A stretch of DNA of 34,795 nucleotides, taken from the NCBI GenBank assembly GCA_947461205.1, contig CANHJG010000043.1, forward strand, positions 1 through 34,795. The letters run 5' to 3'. Every line of letters begins with the position of its first letter. The stretch's first letter is position 1. The position numbers and the translations under genes are program-made. This DNA is from Opitutia bacterium (lineage in GTDB: Bacteria > Verrucomicrobiota > Verrucomicrobiia > Opitutales > Opitutaceae). Shown here piece after piece: positions 1 through 8,920 of the stretch. A model generated the notes under the pieces. The model did no database searches, was not told the DNA's origin, and worked only from the letters and a program-made list of their open reading frames with translations.

Positions 1-94
1 AGTGCGCCTGGACGCAGCCGGTGGTGAATGGGGCCCGGTAGGGGGCTTCGCTGGCTGCCAGGCGGACTTCAGTCGGCCCGACTTGGCCAATCAC

Positions 95-1058
95 TCACCA
101 CAGCTGCGCCGCGCGTTGGGCCTCGACCGGTTGCTCCGCCCCATCGTCGAGCTCGCCGAGGAAATCCAGGCCGGTGCGGCGTTGGATTTCGTCGATGCGC
201 GTGAGGTAGCGTTCCGGATCCGCGTCGGGCGGCGCCTCCTGCGGTAAGATGAAGGCCAGCGTGCGCAGCTTCCCTTCGTGCTCGTCGATCACGATCAGGA
301 AAAACGCCTCCGGCACCGCCACCCCGCCGCGGAGTTTTTTTGGCGTCGCGCCGAACAGCGGGCCCGTGATCACCCACACCTCGGCGTAGCGCGCCGGATA
401 ACTCGTCGCGATTTTCTGTTCCAGTTCCTGCCAGAGTCCGGCGTTGAGCGCGTGGAGCTGCGGCGTGATGTTCGACATCAGGAACGTCTCGCGCTGCGCC
501 GTCGCGCCGTAGCGGGTCGCGATGGCGTAGTTCGGCGCCAGGTGCCCGCGGTCGTAGCCGCTGGCCGCGTAGTCCCCGGGCGCCACGCGCGCGGCCGTCC
601 GCCGGTCTGTTTCGAATTTGTCCGGACGCGCCCCCGGGGTCGGCAGACGGGCCAGATCGCGCACGTGGTAGGCGGCCCAAACGGGATTGCCGACGGCATC
701 GCTGTAGCCGACGGCATAGCCCTGGTTCGTCAGGATCCGGAAACTCGCCGCGTGGGCGCCGGTGCCCGGCCGCGGAGCGCCGCCCCTAGACCAGTGTTTT
801 GTCGCCGCTGGCGATGTGCCCCGTCGCGCTGTCGGCGTAGTAGAGTTGCCAAAGATCCCACGCGACGTCGAGGGCGGTGACGCGTTTGTCGCGCTCAAAC
901 GTAGTCTCCACCAGCCGCCGCACCTCACGTTGGCGCGACGACGGTTGCGCCCCAAACCAACCGCCCAACACGACCGCTACCGCGAGATTCAGCGCGAGAA
1001 AAAATCGCGCCGCGCCGCGGGGCACGGGGAAACGGAGAGGTTTGGCGCGACGCGGCAT
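95..1058 (-). pseudogene. DNA/RNA non-specific endonuclease, frameshifted
   Basis: The two halves of one NUC-family (Serratia nuclease-like) gene are in different frames. The N-terminal half (1058 down to a TAG at 786-788) starts MPRRAKPLRF, has one hydrophobic segment (FFLALNLAVAVVLGGWFG) that would anchor or export the protein, and ends GDKTLV. The C-terminal half resumes at about 785 with GGAPRPGTG and carries the catalytic DRGH motif (YDRGHLAPNYA), the following SNITPQ and the LWQELE helix typical of the metal-dependent nuclease core. Family members usually read straight through a (L/V)YGG junction here, so one base lost or two gained near 780-790 would explain the break. It could be a real pseudogene or a sequencing error; the rest of the domain looks intact. 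It is divergent from the beta-helix gene at 1164. Bases 1-94 lie downstream of its stop and show no gene. Confidence 0.75.
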
Positions 1059-1163
1059 GTCGCGAGGAAGGTTTCCATTTGTCGCGCTCGCACCAGCGCG
1101 GCTTCGTCGTTTTCCTCCCGGCCCGCGGATTCGCGCCGTACGCTCCCCCGATCTCTCCTTCCC

Positions 1164-2339
1164 ATGAAATTTCTTCTGCTCTGTGCCGCTCTGCTCGCCG
1201 CTGTCGTGACCCGCGCCGCCGAGCTCACCGCTATCCGCGTGCGCGATGCCGCCGAATTCCGCGCCGCGCTCGCCACGGCGAAGCCCGGCACGCGTCTCCT
1301 GCTCGCTGGCGGGGCCTATGGCGGCGGATTTCAGCGCACGAATCTCCGCGGCGAACCCGGTCGGCCGATCGTGATCGCCGCCGCCGATCCGCAGAACCCG
1401 CCCGTTTTCTCAAACGCCAAGACCGGCCTGCAGCTCTCGAATCCGGCGCACGTCGAATTGTACGGACTCGTCTTCGAAAAACTCTCCGACAACGGCCTGA
1501 ACATCGACGACGGCGGGAGCTTCACCGAAGGAGACGCCGGTGCGCACCACGTCGTCCTGCGCGGACTGGTCGCCCGTGACGTCGGCACGGCCGGCAATCA
1601 AGACGGGATCAAGCTCTCCGGCCTCCGCGATTTTCGCGTCGAGGGCTGCACCATCGAACGCTGGGGCACAGGCGGTGGCTCCGCGATCGACCTGGTCGGT
1701 TGCCATCGGGGCGTCGTGATCGACTGCGTCATCCGCCACCGTGAACCCGAGCCACCCAACTGCACCGGCGTGCAGTGCAAAGGTGGCACGAGTGATATCG
1801 CGATTCTGCGCAACCGCTTCGAGCACGCCGGCGGTCGCGCGGTGAATATCGGCGGCAGCACCGGCCGACCGTTTTTCCGTCCGCCCCTCGTGGCGGGCGC
1901 GGCGCCGGGCACTTCGGCCGAAGCACGCGCGATCCGCGTCGAGGGCAATACGTTTGTCGGCGGCGTGGCGACGATGGCCTTCGTCGGCGTCGACGGTGCC
2001 GTCGTGCGCTTCAATACGATCGAGCGGCCTGGCCGCTGGGCGCTGCGCATTTTGCAGGAGAATCGCGCGCCCGATTTCATCGCCTGCCGCAACGGGATTT
2101 TTTCCGACAACGTGATCATCTTCGATTCCGCCGCGTGGGCTTCCGGCGGCGTCAATGTCGGCCCGGGCACCGCACCCGAGACGTTTTCGTTTGCGCGCAA
2201 TTGGTGGTGGTGCCGCGACCAACCCGACCGCAGTCGCCCGACGCTGCCGACGCCGGAGATCGACGGTGTCTACGCCCGCGATCCCGTGGAGGCGAAGGAC
2301 CAAGCCGGGGCCGCCGCATGGCCCGGCGGAAAATCGTAG
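1164..2339 (+). CDS. secreted right-handed beta-helix protein (polysaccharide lyase-like)
   Basis: A 391-residue protein with a cleavable signal peptide (MKFLLLCAALLAAVVTRAAE). The mature N-terminus has the pattern of PL6/pectate-lyase-like proteins: a segment AEFRAALATAKPGTRLLLAGG, then GRPIVIAAADPQNPPVF. Repeated beta-helix rungs follow (VELYGLVFEK, HHVVLRGLVARDV, DFRVEGCTIERW, GVVIDCVIRH, DIAILRNRFEHAGG, AIRVEGNTFVGG). The fold is clear, but substrate and even lyase activity are inference; it could also be a non-catalytic or hydrolase beta-helix protein. I chose ATG 1164 over upstream in-frame starts because the signal peptide begins there. The FAD-oxidoreductase gene follows 58 bases downstream on the same strand, so the two may be co-expressed. 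The neighbourhood contains a GH88 hydrolase, which fits breakdown of a uronate-containing glycan. Confidence 0.8.
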   Translation: MKFLLLCAALLAAVVTRAAELTAIRVRDAAEFRAALATAKPGTRLLLAGGAYGGGFQRTNLRGEPGRPIVIAAADPQNPPVFSNAKTGLQLSNPAHVELYGLVFEKLSDNGLNIDDGGSFTEGDAGAHHVVLRGLVARDVGTAGNQDGIKLSGLRDFRVEGCTIERWGTGGGSAIDLVGCHRGVVIDCVIRHREPEPPNCTGVQCKGGTSDIAILRNRFEHAGGRAVNIGGSTGRPFFRPPLVAGAAPGTSAEARAIRVEGNTFVGGVATMAFVGVDGAVVRFNTIERPGRWALRILQENRAPDFIACRNGIFSDNVIIFDSAAWASGGVNVGPGTAPETFSFARNWWWCRDQPDRSRPTLPTPEIDGVYARDPVEAKDQAGAAAWPGGKS

Positions 2340-2397
2340 GTCGCTCGTTCGGAATCAGGCTGGAGCCGTCGCGCGGACCTGTCACTTTCGCGGCACT

Positions 2398-4494
2398 ATG
2401 CGTCTGCTTTCCCTCCCCTTGTTGCTTGTCGCCGCGCTGGTCTCGCTGCGCGCGGCCTCGGCCACCACCTCCGCCGATGTCGTCATCTACGGAGGCACGT
2501 CATCCGGCGTCGCCGCCGCCCTCCAGACCGCACGCATGGGGAAAACCGCCGTGCTCATCGAGCCGACGCAATTTCTCGGCGGCCTCACGACCGGCGGCCT
2601 CGGCGCAACGGACATCGGCAACAAACGCGCCATCGGCGGCATTGCCCGTGAATTTTACGGCCGCATCTGGCAGCACTATCAGAATCCCGCCGCGTGGACG
2701 CGCCAGACTTCGCAAGACTACTTCGACCGCCGGAACAAAACTACGGGCGCCGACGAGCAGACGATGTGGACCTTCGAGCCGCACGTCGCGACGAAGGTTT
2801 ACGACGACCTGCTGCGCGAAGCGGGCGCCCAGATCACGGTGGTGCGCGGCGAGCGCCTTGATCTCGCGCCGGGCAAGGGCGTCATCAAAGACGGGGCGCG
2901 CATCGTGCGCATCGTCATGGAAAGCGGCCGCGCCTTCGCCGCGCCCATGTTCATCGATACGACCTACGAGGGCGATTTGCTCGCGAAGGCCGGCGTCAGC
3001 TATCACGTCGGCCGCGAAGCCAATGCCGTTTACGGCGAAACCATCAACGGCGTGCAGGTCGCGCACACCGTCAGCCACCAGTTCACCAAAAAGGTTGATC
3101 CCTACGTGAAGCCCGGCGACCCGACGAGCGGTCTGCTGCCCGGCATCAACGGCGCCGGCCCCGGCGAGGAGTTTTCCGGCGACCGCAAGGTGCAGGCCTA
3201 CAATTTCCGGATGACGACGACCGACGTGCCGGAAAACCGCCGCGCGTGGGAAAAACCCGCCAACTACGATCCGCGCTGGTTCGAGCTGGCGCTGCGCAAT
3301 GTCGAGGCCGGCGACCACCGCATTTCGTGGAATCCCGTCTGGATGCCGAACCGCAAGACCGACACGAACAACAATTTTGCGATCAGCACCGATTTTATCG
3401 GGCAGAATTGGGATTACCCCGAGGCCGACTACACCGCGCGTGCGAAAATCGTGCAGGCGCACGTCAATTGGCAGAAAGGCCTCCTCTGGACCTACGCGCA
3501 CCATCCCCGGGTCCCGGAAAAAATCCGCGCGGAATTCCAGCGGCTCGGGCTCGCGAAGGATGAGTTCACCGACAACAACAACTGGCCGCGGCAAATGTAC
3601 GTGCGCGAGGCCCGCCGCATGATCAGCGACTACGTGATGACCGAGAAGAACTGCACGCGGGCGGAGGTCGTCGCCGACAGTGTCGGCATGGGCGCCTACA
3701 ACATGGATTCGCACAACATCCAGCGCTTCGTGACGGCCGAGGGTTTTGTGCGCAACGAGGGCGACGTGCAGGTGCGCGTGCGCCCCTACCCGATCAGCTA
3801 CCGCAGCCTGCGTCCGCGAGCCTCTGAGTGCACCAATCTCCTTGCGCCGACGTGCCTCAGTTCCTCGCATATCGCCTTTGGCAGCATCCGCATGGAGCCG
3901 GTGTTCATGGTGCTTGGGCAGAGTGCCGCCACGGCGGCCGTCCACGCCATCGACGAGCGGACCACGGTGCAGAAAATCGATCCGAAGAAGCTCGAAGCCC
4001 GCCTGCTCAAGGACGGGCAGATGCTGGATTTCGTGAGCGATCCATTGCCGCCGCGCACCGGCCCGAAACACGTGAATCCTCCGGGCATCGTGGTCGACGA
4101 CGACGCGGCGCAGTTGAAAGGCTTCCGCTCCTCCAGCGGCGCCAACGCCCCCTTCGTCGGCCACGGCTATCTCCACGATGCGAATACGGACAAAGGCGAG
4201 CAGACCGCCCGCTTCACGCCCGAACTCCCGCAGGACGGCCGTTACACCGTCGCGATTGCCTATCCGGTAAACGCGAACCGCGCCTCCAACGTGCCGGTCA
4301 CGATCCGCCACGCCGACGGCGAGACCAAGGTCGTGCTCGACCAAAAGAAGAAGCCCGCCGTCGACGGCCTCCTCCAGCCCGTGGGCACGTTCCGGTTTAC
4401 CAAAGGCAAGTCCGGCTATGTGGAAATCGCCAACGCCGGCACCGAAGGCTACGTCGTGATCGACGCCGTGCAGTGGCTGGAAGCCAAACCGTAA
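2398..4494 (+). CDS. secreted FAD-dependent oxidoreductase with golvesin/xanthan-lyase-like C-terminal domain
   Basis: A 698-residue protein with an N-terminal signal peptide (MRLLSLPLLLVAALVSLRAA). A Rossmann FAD-binding fold starts at about residue 27 (DVVIYGGTSSGVAAALQTAR, then VLIEP), followed by FLGGLTTGGLGATD, the pattern of the FAD_oxidored family. The second half has VADSVGMGAYNMDSHN and, after the flavin domain, MEPVFMVLGQSAATAAVHAI. From about residue 565 there is a beta-rich C-terminal domain (IVVDDD...GEQTARFTPELPQDGRYTVAIAYP...GYVVIDAVQW) of the type found at the ends of golvesin and xanthan lyases, probably binding carbohydrate. The substrate is unknown. Such proteins are common in Verrucomicrobiota, Planctomycetes and Bacteroidota beside glycan-degrading enzymes. 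The start at 2398 is supported by the signal peptide. The gene ends 6 bases before the convergent hydrolase gene at 4501. Confidence 0.85.
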   Translation: MRLLSLPLLLVAALVSLRAASATTSADVVIYGGTSSGVAAALQTARMGKTAVLIEPTQFLGGLTTGGLGATDIGNKRAIGGIAREFYGRIWQHYQNPAAWTRQTSQDYFDRRNKTTGADEQTMWTFEPHVATKVYDDLLREAGAQITVVRGERLDLAPGKGVIKDGARIVRIVMESGRAFAAPMFIDTTYEGDLLAKAGVSYHVGREANAVYGETINGVQVAHTVSHQFTKKVDPYVKPGDPTSGLLPGINGAGPGEEFSGDRKVQAYNFRMTTTDVPENRRAWEKPANYDPRWFELALRNVEAGDHRISWNPVWMPNRKTDTNNNFAISTDFIGQNWDYPEADYTARAKIVQAHVNWQKGLLWTYAHHPRVPEKIRAEFQRLGLAKDEFTDNNNWPRQMYVREARRMISDYVMTEKNCTRAEVVADSVGMGAYNMDSHNIQRFVTAEGFVRNEGDVQVRVRPYPISYRSLRPRASECTNLLAPTCLSSSHIAFGSIRMEPVFMVLGQSAATAAVHAIDERTTVQKIDPKKLEARLLKDGQMLDFVSDPLPPRTGPKHVNPPGIVVDDDAAQLKGFRSSSGANAPFVGHGYLHDANTDKGEQTARFTPELPQDGRYTVAIAYPVNANRASNVPVTIRHADGETKVVLDQKKKPAVDGLLQPVGTFRFTKGKSGYVEIANAGTEGYVVIDAVQWLEAKP

Positions 4495-4500
4495 CAGCGA

Positions 4501-5565
4501 CTATTTCTTCGCCTCCGTCTGCGCCGGCAGCTTCACCCCGCACTCCGGATCGATCGGTGTGGGCGTACCGACTTGGTCGATCGGGTGCGTGAAGAGGTAT
4601 TTCCACACCGCTTCGTGGAGGAATTCGCCCCGGGCATTTTTGCCCGCCGCGGCGCCCGGTTGGACGGAACTGTGGGCGCGCTTCGCATCGCCCTTCACGT
4701 CGAATTTCGTGATGAGCCGGCGCGAGTTTCCGAAGGGCGCCTCCGTCGCGTCCACGTCCGTGATCGGGCCGAACGCGGGCAGGCCGAGCATCTGCCACGA
4801 GCGGCAGTAGTGGTCGCCGGTCCAGCCGCTGTCGAGGACGTGGCTGAAGCCGAAGAAGCGGTTCGCCGGTGTGGCGGACGGAAATCCCTGCCAGCTCTCC
4901 AATTGGTCGCGGGGGCCGCACAACAGGACGACCCGGTCGACGCGTTGGTGCACCGCGAAACGCGCGGCGGAGGTCGCGCCGTGCGAGGCGCCCGCGACGA
5001 TGATCTTGGTCCAATCCAAACCCGCGCCGTCGGCGGCGAGGAACTGTTCCCAGCGCCCCTGCGGATGGGCCCTCGTGAGATAGTTCACGAACTGAAACCC
5101 CCGCTCCCTCATGCCGTCGGGCTTGGGGATCACGCAGAGCGGGGAGAAATCTTCGCCGGTCGTGGCCTCGAGGCGCATTTTTCCGAGGCTCGTGCCGTCG
5201 TCCCGGGCCTGGGTCGGAATGAGCCCGAACCATTTGTTGGCATAGCTGACCTGGATCGCGTGCAGCCCGTAGTCGCCGAGGCGGTCGAACAGCGGGGCGT
5301 TGTAGTTCATGAGCCAGAGCACGAGCCGCCCGCGCGGGGCCACGCGCGTGTCAACGACCGCGTGTTCGGTATCCTGCGGTTTGCCCGCCTTGTCTTTGAA
5401 CACGAAGTCGATCTCCGGATGTTCGCGGGTGCGGGGGTCGATTTCGCTGGCTCGTTGGGTGAGGTGATAGCGCTGGGGAGCCGGATCGGCGTAGGCGCGG
5501 GCGGTGGTCTCGGCGGCGCTTCCGGCGGCGCAAAGCAAGGAGGCGAGAAAGAGGAGTCGGCGCAT
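4501..5565 (-). CDS. secreted alpha/beta hydrolase (esterase-like)
   Basis: A 354-residue protein with a signal peptide (MRRLLFLASLLCAAGSAAE). The nucleophile elbow GASHG is at residues 192-196 (Ser194) after a buried beta strand (WTKIIVAG), followed by a helix SAARFAVHQ and a strand RVVLLCGP: an alpha/beta hydrolase core. Likely acid and histidine residues lie in the C-terminal third (D250 in SGWTGDHYC, H298 in AKRAHSS), but I cannot assign them firmly. The substrate is unknown; a role in removing ester groups from a polysaccharide would fit the neighbours. It follows the gene at 5586 on the same strand by 20 bases, so they are probably co-transcribed. Its 3' end nearly touches the convergent FAD-oxidoreductase gene. 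Confidence 0.75.
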   Translation of the reverse strand: MRRLLFLASLLCAAGSAAETTARAYADPAPQRYHLTQRASEIDPRTREHPEIDFVFKDKAGKPQDTEHAVVDTRVAPRGRLVLWLMNYNAPLFDRLGDYGLHAIQVSYANKWFGLIPTQARDDGTSLGKMRLEATTGEDFSPLCVIPKPDGMRERGFQFVNYLTRAHPQGRWEQFLAADGAGLDWTKIIVAGASHGATSAARFAVHQRVDRVVLLCGPRDQLESWQGFPSATPANRFFGFSHVLDSGWTGDHYCRSWQMLGLPAFGPITDVDATEAPFGNSRRLITKFDVKGDAKRAHSSVQPGAAAGKNARGEFLHEAVWKYLFTHPIDQVGTPTPIDPECGVKLPAQTEAKK

Positions 5566-5585
5566 AGGATGAAGCAAGGAACGGG

Positions 5586-6872
5586 TTATTTCGCCGCGGA
5601 CATTTTGGCCTTCCCCACGACGTAGTTCAGGAACAGGCCCCATTCGCGCGGGCCGAGGGGCGCGGTGCCGCGGCGGAATTGCTCGGAGACGAGCTGGCCC
5701 AGGGCGTCGAGGGCTTCGGCAGAGCGGGATTCGCGCAGGAACGCCGCGTCGTCGGCAAAAGCGCGGTTCACAATCACGAGCGCTTCCATGGCCTTGTCCT
5801 TGTTGGCCGCACCGCGGCCGAGGATTTCCTCGTTGCGCGCTTTCAGGCCCAGCGTGAGTGCGCGCATGATTTCGGGGCGCGCGGCGGCGTCTTTCGGCAT
5901 CACGGCCGCGAGCTGCGCGAGCGCGCGCATCATGAGATAGTGGTAGGCGGGCCGCGCATTGTGCGCGTCCACCCAACGGCCGGCGTGCGGTCCGTCGAGG
6001 AGTTGGCCGGGAAGGACCCCGAGGAGCGTCTTGCGCACGGCCGCATCGAAATAGCGACGTTCGCCGGTGACGCGAAACGCCTCGGCCAACAGGGAGACGC
6101 TGAAACTGTTGTAATTCCAATTGCGCGCGATCGGGCGTTTTTCCGCCCAGTCCGCGGCCCATTGGGCCGACGTCAGATAGGTTTTCTCCCGGGTTGCTTC
6201 GTAGAGCTCGAACATCGCGACGCCGGCCTCGCCGTGGTCGAATTGGAGGCCGCCGTCAGCCCTGTCGTCCACGGCCCAGCCGTTACGCACCACGTCGGCG
6301 AGGCGGCCCTCGCGTTCGGCTTGGGCGAGGAACCGGTCCGCGGCCACGAAGGCTTTGTCGCGGGTCACGCCGCGCACGACGGGAAACGGAAACACTCCTG
6401 TGCCACCCTGGGACTGTGCCCAGACGAGAAAATCGCCGGCTTCCCGGGCATACGCCAGCGAGCGCGGCGCCCCGTCGAGGCCGGCGCGCACGGCATGCAC
6501 GCAACCGGAGACGATGGCCGCCGGCTCGCGCAGGGCGTGTTCGAGCGTGGCGGGATCGAGCCCGATTTTCCACCAGCGTAGCTGCTCCAGTTTCCCGTGC
6601 ATCTTGGCAAACGCGCCCTGCGCCTCCGCCGTCGTGAGCCAAGCCGCGCTTTTCGGGATCGGGATAAACGTGTCGGCGACCTCGGGCACACCGGCTTTAT
6701 CTCCGACCTTCCGGCGGTAGGCGGCCACCTCCGTGCGGATGGCAGCGAGTTCCTGCGCGGTAGGCCGGTCGGCGGCGGGCGGGGCTGCTTCGCCGGCGCC
6801 ACGGCTCGCACCGAGCAGGGCGACGAGGACGAATCGGAGTCCGAGGAGGGGCGCAAAACGCAAAGGAGTCAC
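5586..6872 (-). CDS. secreted mostly helical protein, function unknown
   Basis: About 428 residues with a hydrophobic signal sequence (FAPLLGLRFVLVALLGASRG). The body is mostly alpha-helical with aromatic-rich segments (LRWWKIGL, WNYNSFSVSLLAEAFRVTG, RPAYHYLMMRALAQLAAV, EWGLFLNYVVG). These resemble the hairpins of (alpha/alpha)6-barrel glycan-active proteins, but no catalytic motif is recognisable, so I give no function. There is no good ATG. GTG at 6872 and TTG at 6863 (both just before RFAPLL) are the plausible starts, and neither has an obvious ribosome binding site. It lies between rlmN (53 bases upstream) and the hydrolase at 4501 (20 bases downstream), all on the minus strand. Confidence 0.65.
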   Translation of the reverse strand: MTPLRFAPLLGLRFVLVALLGASRGAGEAAPPAADRPTAQELAAIRTEVAAYRRKVGDKAGVPEVADTFIPIPKSAAWLTTAEAQGAFAKMHGKLEQLRWWKIGLDPATLEHALREPAAIVSGCVHAVRAGLDGAPRSLAYAREAGDFLVWAQSQGGTGVFPFPVVRGVTRDKAFVAADRFLAQAEREGRLADVVRNGWAVDDRADGGLQFDHGEAGVAMFELYEATREKTYLTSAQWAADWAEKRPIARNWNYNSFSVSLLAEAFRVTGERRYFDAAVRKTLLGVLPGQLLDGPHAGRWVDAHNARPAYHYLMMRALAQLAAVMPKDAAARPEIMRALTLGLKARNEEILGRGAANKDKAMEALVIVNRAFADDAAFLRESRSAEALDALGQLVSEQFRRGTAPLGPREWGLFLNYVVGKAKMSAAK

Positions 6873-6925
6873 GAGGGACGGAGGCTGGGGCAGGTTCGGC
6901 CCAACGGCGAGCGCCGGTGCAGCGG

Positions 6926-8065
6926 TCAGCTTGACGCCGCTTCGGTCACTGCGAGCTGGCCGCAGCCGGCGGCGATATCGATGCCACGGCGTTGGCGCAC
7001 CGTGCTCGGGATTTGGAATTCGGCGGAGAGGATGTGTTGGAACGTTCTCGCGGGGGCGGCGTGCGTCGGCAGGCCGGCGTAGCCGGACGTGGGGTTGAGC
7101 GGGATGAGGTTGACCTGCGCCGGCAGGCCGCGGAGCAGCTCGCCGACGGCGCGGGCGTGGTCGGGCGTGTCGTTTTTTCCCTCGATGAGGGTCCACTCGT
7201 AGAAGATCCGGCGGCCGGTGGCGGCGCTGTAGGTGCGACACGCGGCCATGAGTTCGTCGAGCGGCCATTTTTTCGCGGCGGGCACGAGGGCGGCGCGTTC
7301 GGTCTGGTTCGCGGCGTGGAGGGAAACCGCGAGGTGGAGCGGGCGCTTTTCGGCGGCGAGGCGGAGGATGCCGGGGACGACCCCGACGGTGCTGAGCGTG
7401 ATGCGCTCGGCGCCGAGGGCGAGTCCGTTGGGATCGCGCAGGATGTCGATGGCGTGCATGACCGCGTCGTAGTTGTGGAGCGGCTCGCCCATGCCCATGA
7501 GCACGAGGTTGCGCAGACGTTCACGGGCGGATCTGTCACGTATTACGTGACACTTTTCAAGAGGTGGCTCCGAGCCAGTGTCACGTATTACGTGACACTT
7601 TGCGGGGGCGGTGGTGCGGAGGGCGCGGGCGACGTGGACGGCTTGGGCGACGATTTCGCCGGGCGTGAGGTGGCGCGTGTAGCCCATCTGGCCGGTGGCG
7701 CAAAACACGCAGCCCATCGCGCAGCCGACCTGGCTGCTGATGCAGGCCGTGACGCGGCCGGTGTAGCGCATGAGGACGGTCTCGATGCGTTCGGCGTCGG
7801 CGAGGGTGAGGAGGTATTTATGGGTGAAGCCGTCGCGCGAGGCAGTTTCGAGGGCGGTGGGCAACACGCCGAGGTGGGTGTGGGCGGCGAGGCGCGCGCG
7901 GAGTTTCGGCGGCAACTCCGGCATGGCGTCGAGCGACGCGGCGAGTTCGATGTAGAGATAGTTCCAGAGCCGGGCGACGTGGACCGGGTTGAGGTCCCAG
8001 CGCACGAGCTGCAGGCGGAGCTGCTCGCGCGTGAGGTCGTAGAGGTTAAACGGCGGGGCGGACAT
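6926..8065 (-). CDS. rlmN: 23S rRNA (adenine-2503-C2)-methyltransferase / tRNA A37 methylase RlmN, with a repeat-derived insertion
   Basis: A 379-residue radical-SAM dual-specificity RNA methyltransferase of the cytoplasm. The radical-SAM cluster motif is C115-x3-C119-x2-C122 (GCAMGCVFCATG), followed by the SAM-binding stretch LVLMGMGEPLHNYD (188-200). The C-terminal GCGQL (Cys368) is the cysteine used in methyl transfer, and the N-terminal helical domain is present. Between the helix AVHVARALR (ending at 150) and LRNLVLMGMGEP there is a roughly 30-residue segment with no counterpart in the family. It contains the heptapeptide KCHVIRD twice (156-162 and 171-177), encoded by two copies of a palindrome. 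The segment falls in a loop before a core strand, so the enzyme is probably still active. It starts 13 bases after the histidinol-phosphatase stop, which suggests one transcript. Confidence 0.95.
   Translation of the reverse strand: MSAPPFNLYDLTREQLRLQLVRWDLNPVHVARLWNYLYIELAASLDAMPELPPKLRARLAAHTHLGVLPTALETASRDGFTHKYLLTLADAERIETVLMRYTGRVTACISSQVGCAMGCVFCATGQMGYTRHLTPGEIVAQAVHVARALRTTAPAKCHVIRDTGSEPPLEKCHVIRDRSARERLRNLVLMGMGEPLHNYDAVMHAIDILRDPNGLALGAERITLSTVGVVPGILRLAAEKRPLHLAVSLHAANQTERAALVPAAKKWPLDELMAACRTYSAATGRRIFYEWTLIEGKNDTPDHARAVGELLRGLPAQVNLIPLNPTSGYAGLPTHAAPARTFQHILSAEFQIPSTVRQRRGIDIAAGCGQLAVTEAASS
7534..7597. repeat. paired palindromic element inside rlmN
   Basis: Two identical 19-base palindromes, TGTCACGTA-T-TACGTGACA, lie at 7534-7552 and 7579-7597. 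Each has perfect 9-base arms and a one-base centre, and each is followed by CTTT. A third small palindrome, TGGCTC-C-GAGCCA (7565-7577), sits between them. The copies are exactly 45 bases apart, 15 codons, so both are read in the same frame and give KCHVIRD twice. Each copy can form its own hairpin, or the two can pair with each other around the central hairpin. Confidence 0.9.
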
Positions 8066-8078
8066 CAGCGGACGCGAC

Positions 8079-8897
8079 TCAGCGCAGCGACGCGAGGGCG
8101 GCGGGGATGGGGACGGTCTGGCGGCGGCGGTCGAGGAAGAAGCTGATTTCGGTGTAGCCGGCTTCTTGCAGGGTGCCGAGGGCGAGGGCGTAGCCGTCGG
8201 CGACGCGCGTGGGGCGGTGGGCGTCGGAGCCGAGCACGACCGGGATGCCGCGGGCGTGCATGAGGCGGAGGATCGTCGGGCTCGGGTTGATTTCGCGGAT
8301 GGCTTTGTTCACGCCGCTGGTGTTGAGCTCCATGGCGACGCCGGTTTGGGCGATGCGGTCGAGGGCGCGTTCGATGAAGGGCAAGATGCGGGCGAAATCC
8401 CAGTCGGCGGGCGACTCGTTTTTGATGAGGTCGGGATGCGCGAGCGTGTCGTAGAGGCCGGTTTCGGCGGAGCGGGCGAGATGGTCGAAGTAGGTTTGTT
8501 GATATTCGAACCAGTGGCCACGGAAATACTGGGCGCGGTAGTCGGGCACCTGCGGGTGGACGGAGCCGAGCACGTGGTGGAGGGGCACGCGGGCGTGGAG
8601 TTTTTCCAGCCACGGTTCGACGCCGGGGTAGTAGTCGCTTTCGAGGCCGAGGCGCACGTCGAGGCGGCCGGCGTAGAGTGCGCGGGTGGCGGCGATGAGG
8701 CCGACGTAGTGCTCGTATTGCTCGGGCGTCATGCGCACGGCGTGCGAGATACGCTCGGGGAGCGGACAGTGGCAGGTGAAGATGATGCCCTTCAGGCCGC
8801 GGGCGAGGGCCTCGGCGGCATACTCCGCAGGTTCGCCGTGCGCGTGCTTGCAGAGCGGCGTGTGGCAGTGGGATTCGTAGAGGAGCGGGGTGGGCAC
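8079..8897 (-). CDS. hisJ: histidinol-phosphatase, PHP family (HisJ/HisK type)
   Basis: A 272-residue cytoplasmic phosphatase of the PHP superfamily, removing phosphate from histidinol phosphate in histidine synthesis. Metal-binding signatures are the N-terminal HCH (residues 10-12, ESHCHTPLCKHAHG), a second cluster at GIIFTCHCPLPE, GLESDYY, VLGSVH, DTLAHPDL and the C-terminal GSDAHRP. This set and the length match HisJ/HisK rather than the PHP domain of DNA polymerase III. No other histidine gene is in the window. The start is ATG 8897. It lies between the GH88 gene (upstream, with a 114-base spacer containing a long hairpin) and rlmN. Other PHP phosphoesterases cannot be fully excluded. Confidence 0.88.
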   Translation of the reverse strand: MPTPLLYESHCHTPLCKHAHGEPAEYAAEALARGLKGIIFTCHCPLPERISHAVRMTPEQYEHYVGLIAATRALYAGRLDVRLGLESDYYPGVEPWLEKLHARVPLHHVLGSVHPQVPDYRAQYFRGHWFEYQQTYFDHLARSAETGLYDTLAHPDLIKNESPADWDFARILPFIERALDRIAQTGVAMELNTSGVNKAIREINPSPTILRLMHARGIPVVLGSDAHRPTRVADGYALALGTLQEAGYTEISFFLDRRRQTVPIPAALASLR

Positions 8898-8920
8898 GGG
8901 TGGGCGCGGATTCCGGAAAA

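Noticed and set aside
2500-4344. Minus-strand 614-codon frame opposite the FAD-oxidoreductase gene
   Set aside because: His/Arg/Val-rich antisense shadow of a gene with clear domains.
7534-7597. CRISPR-like or regulator-binding reading of the paired palindromes
   Set aside because: Only two copies with a 26-base gap inside a coding gene, no array and no cas genes; an operator inside the middle of rlmN is less likely than an inserted element.
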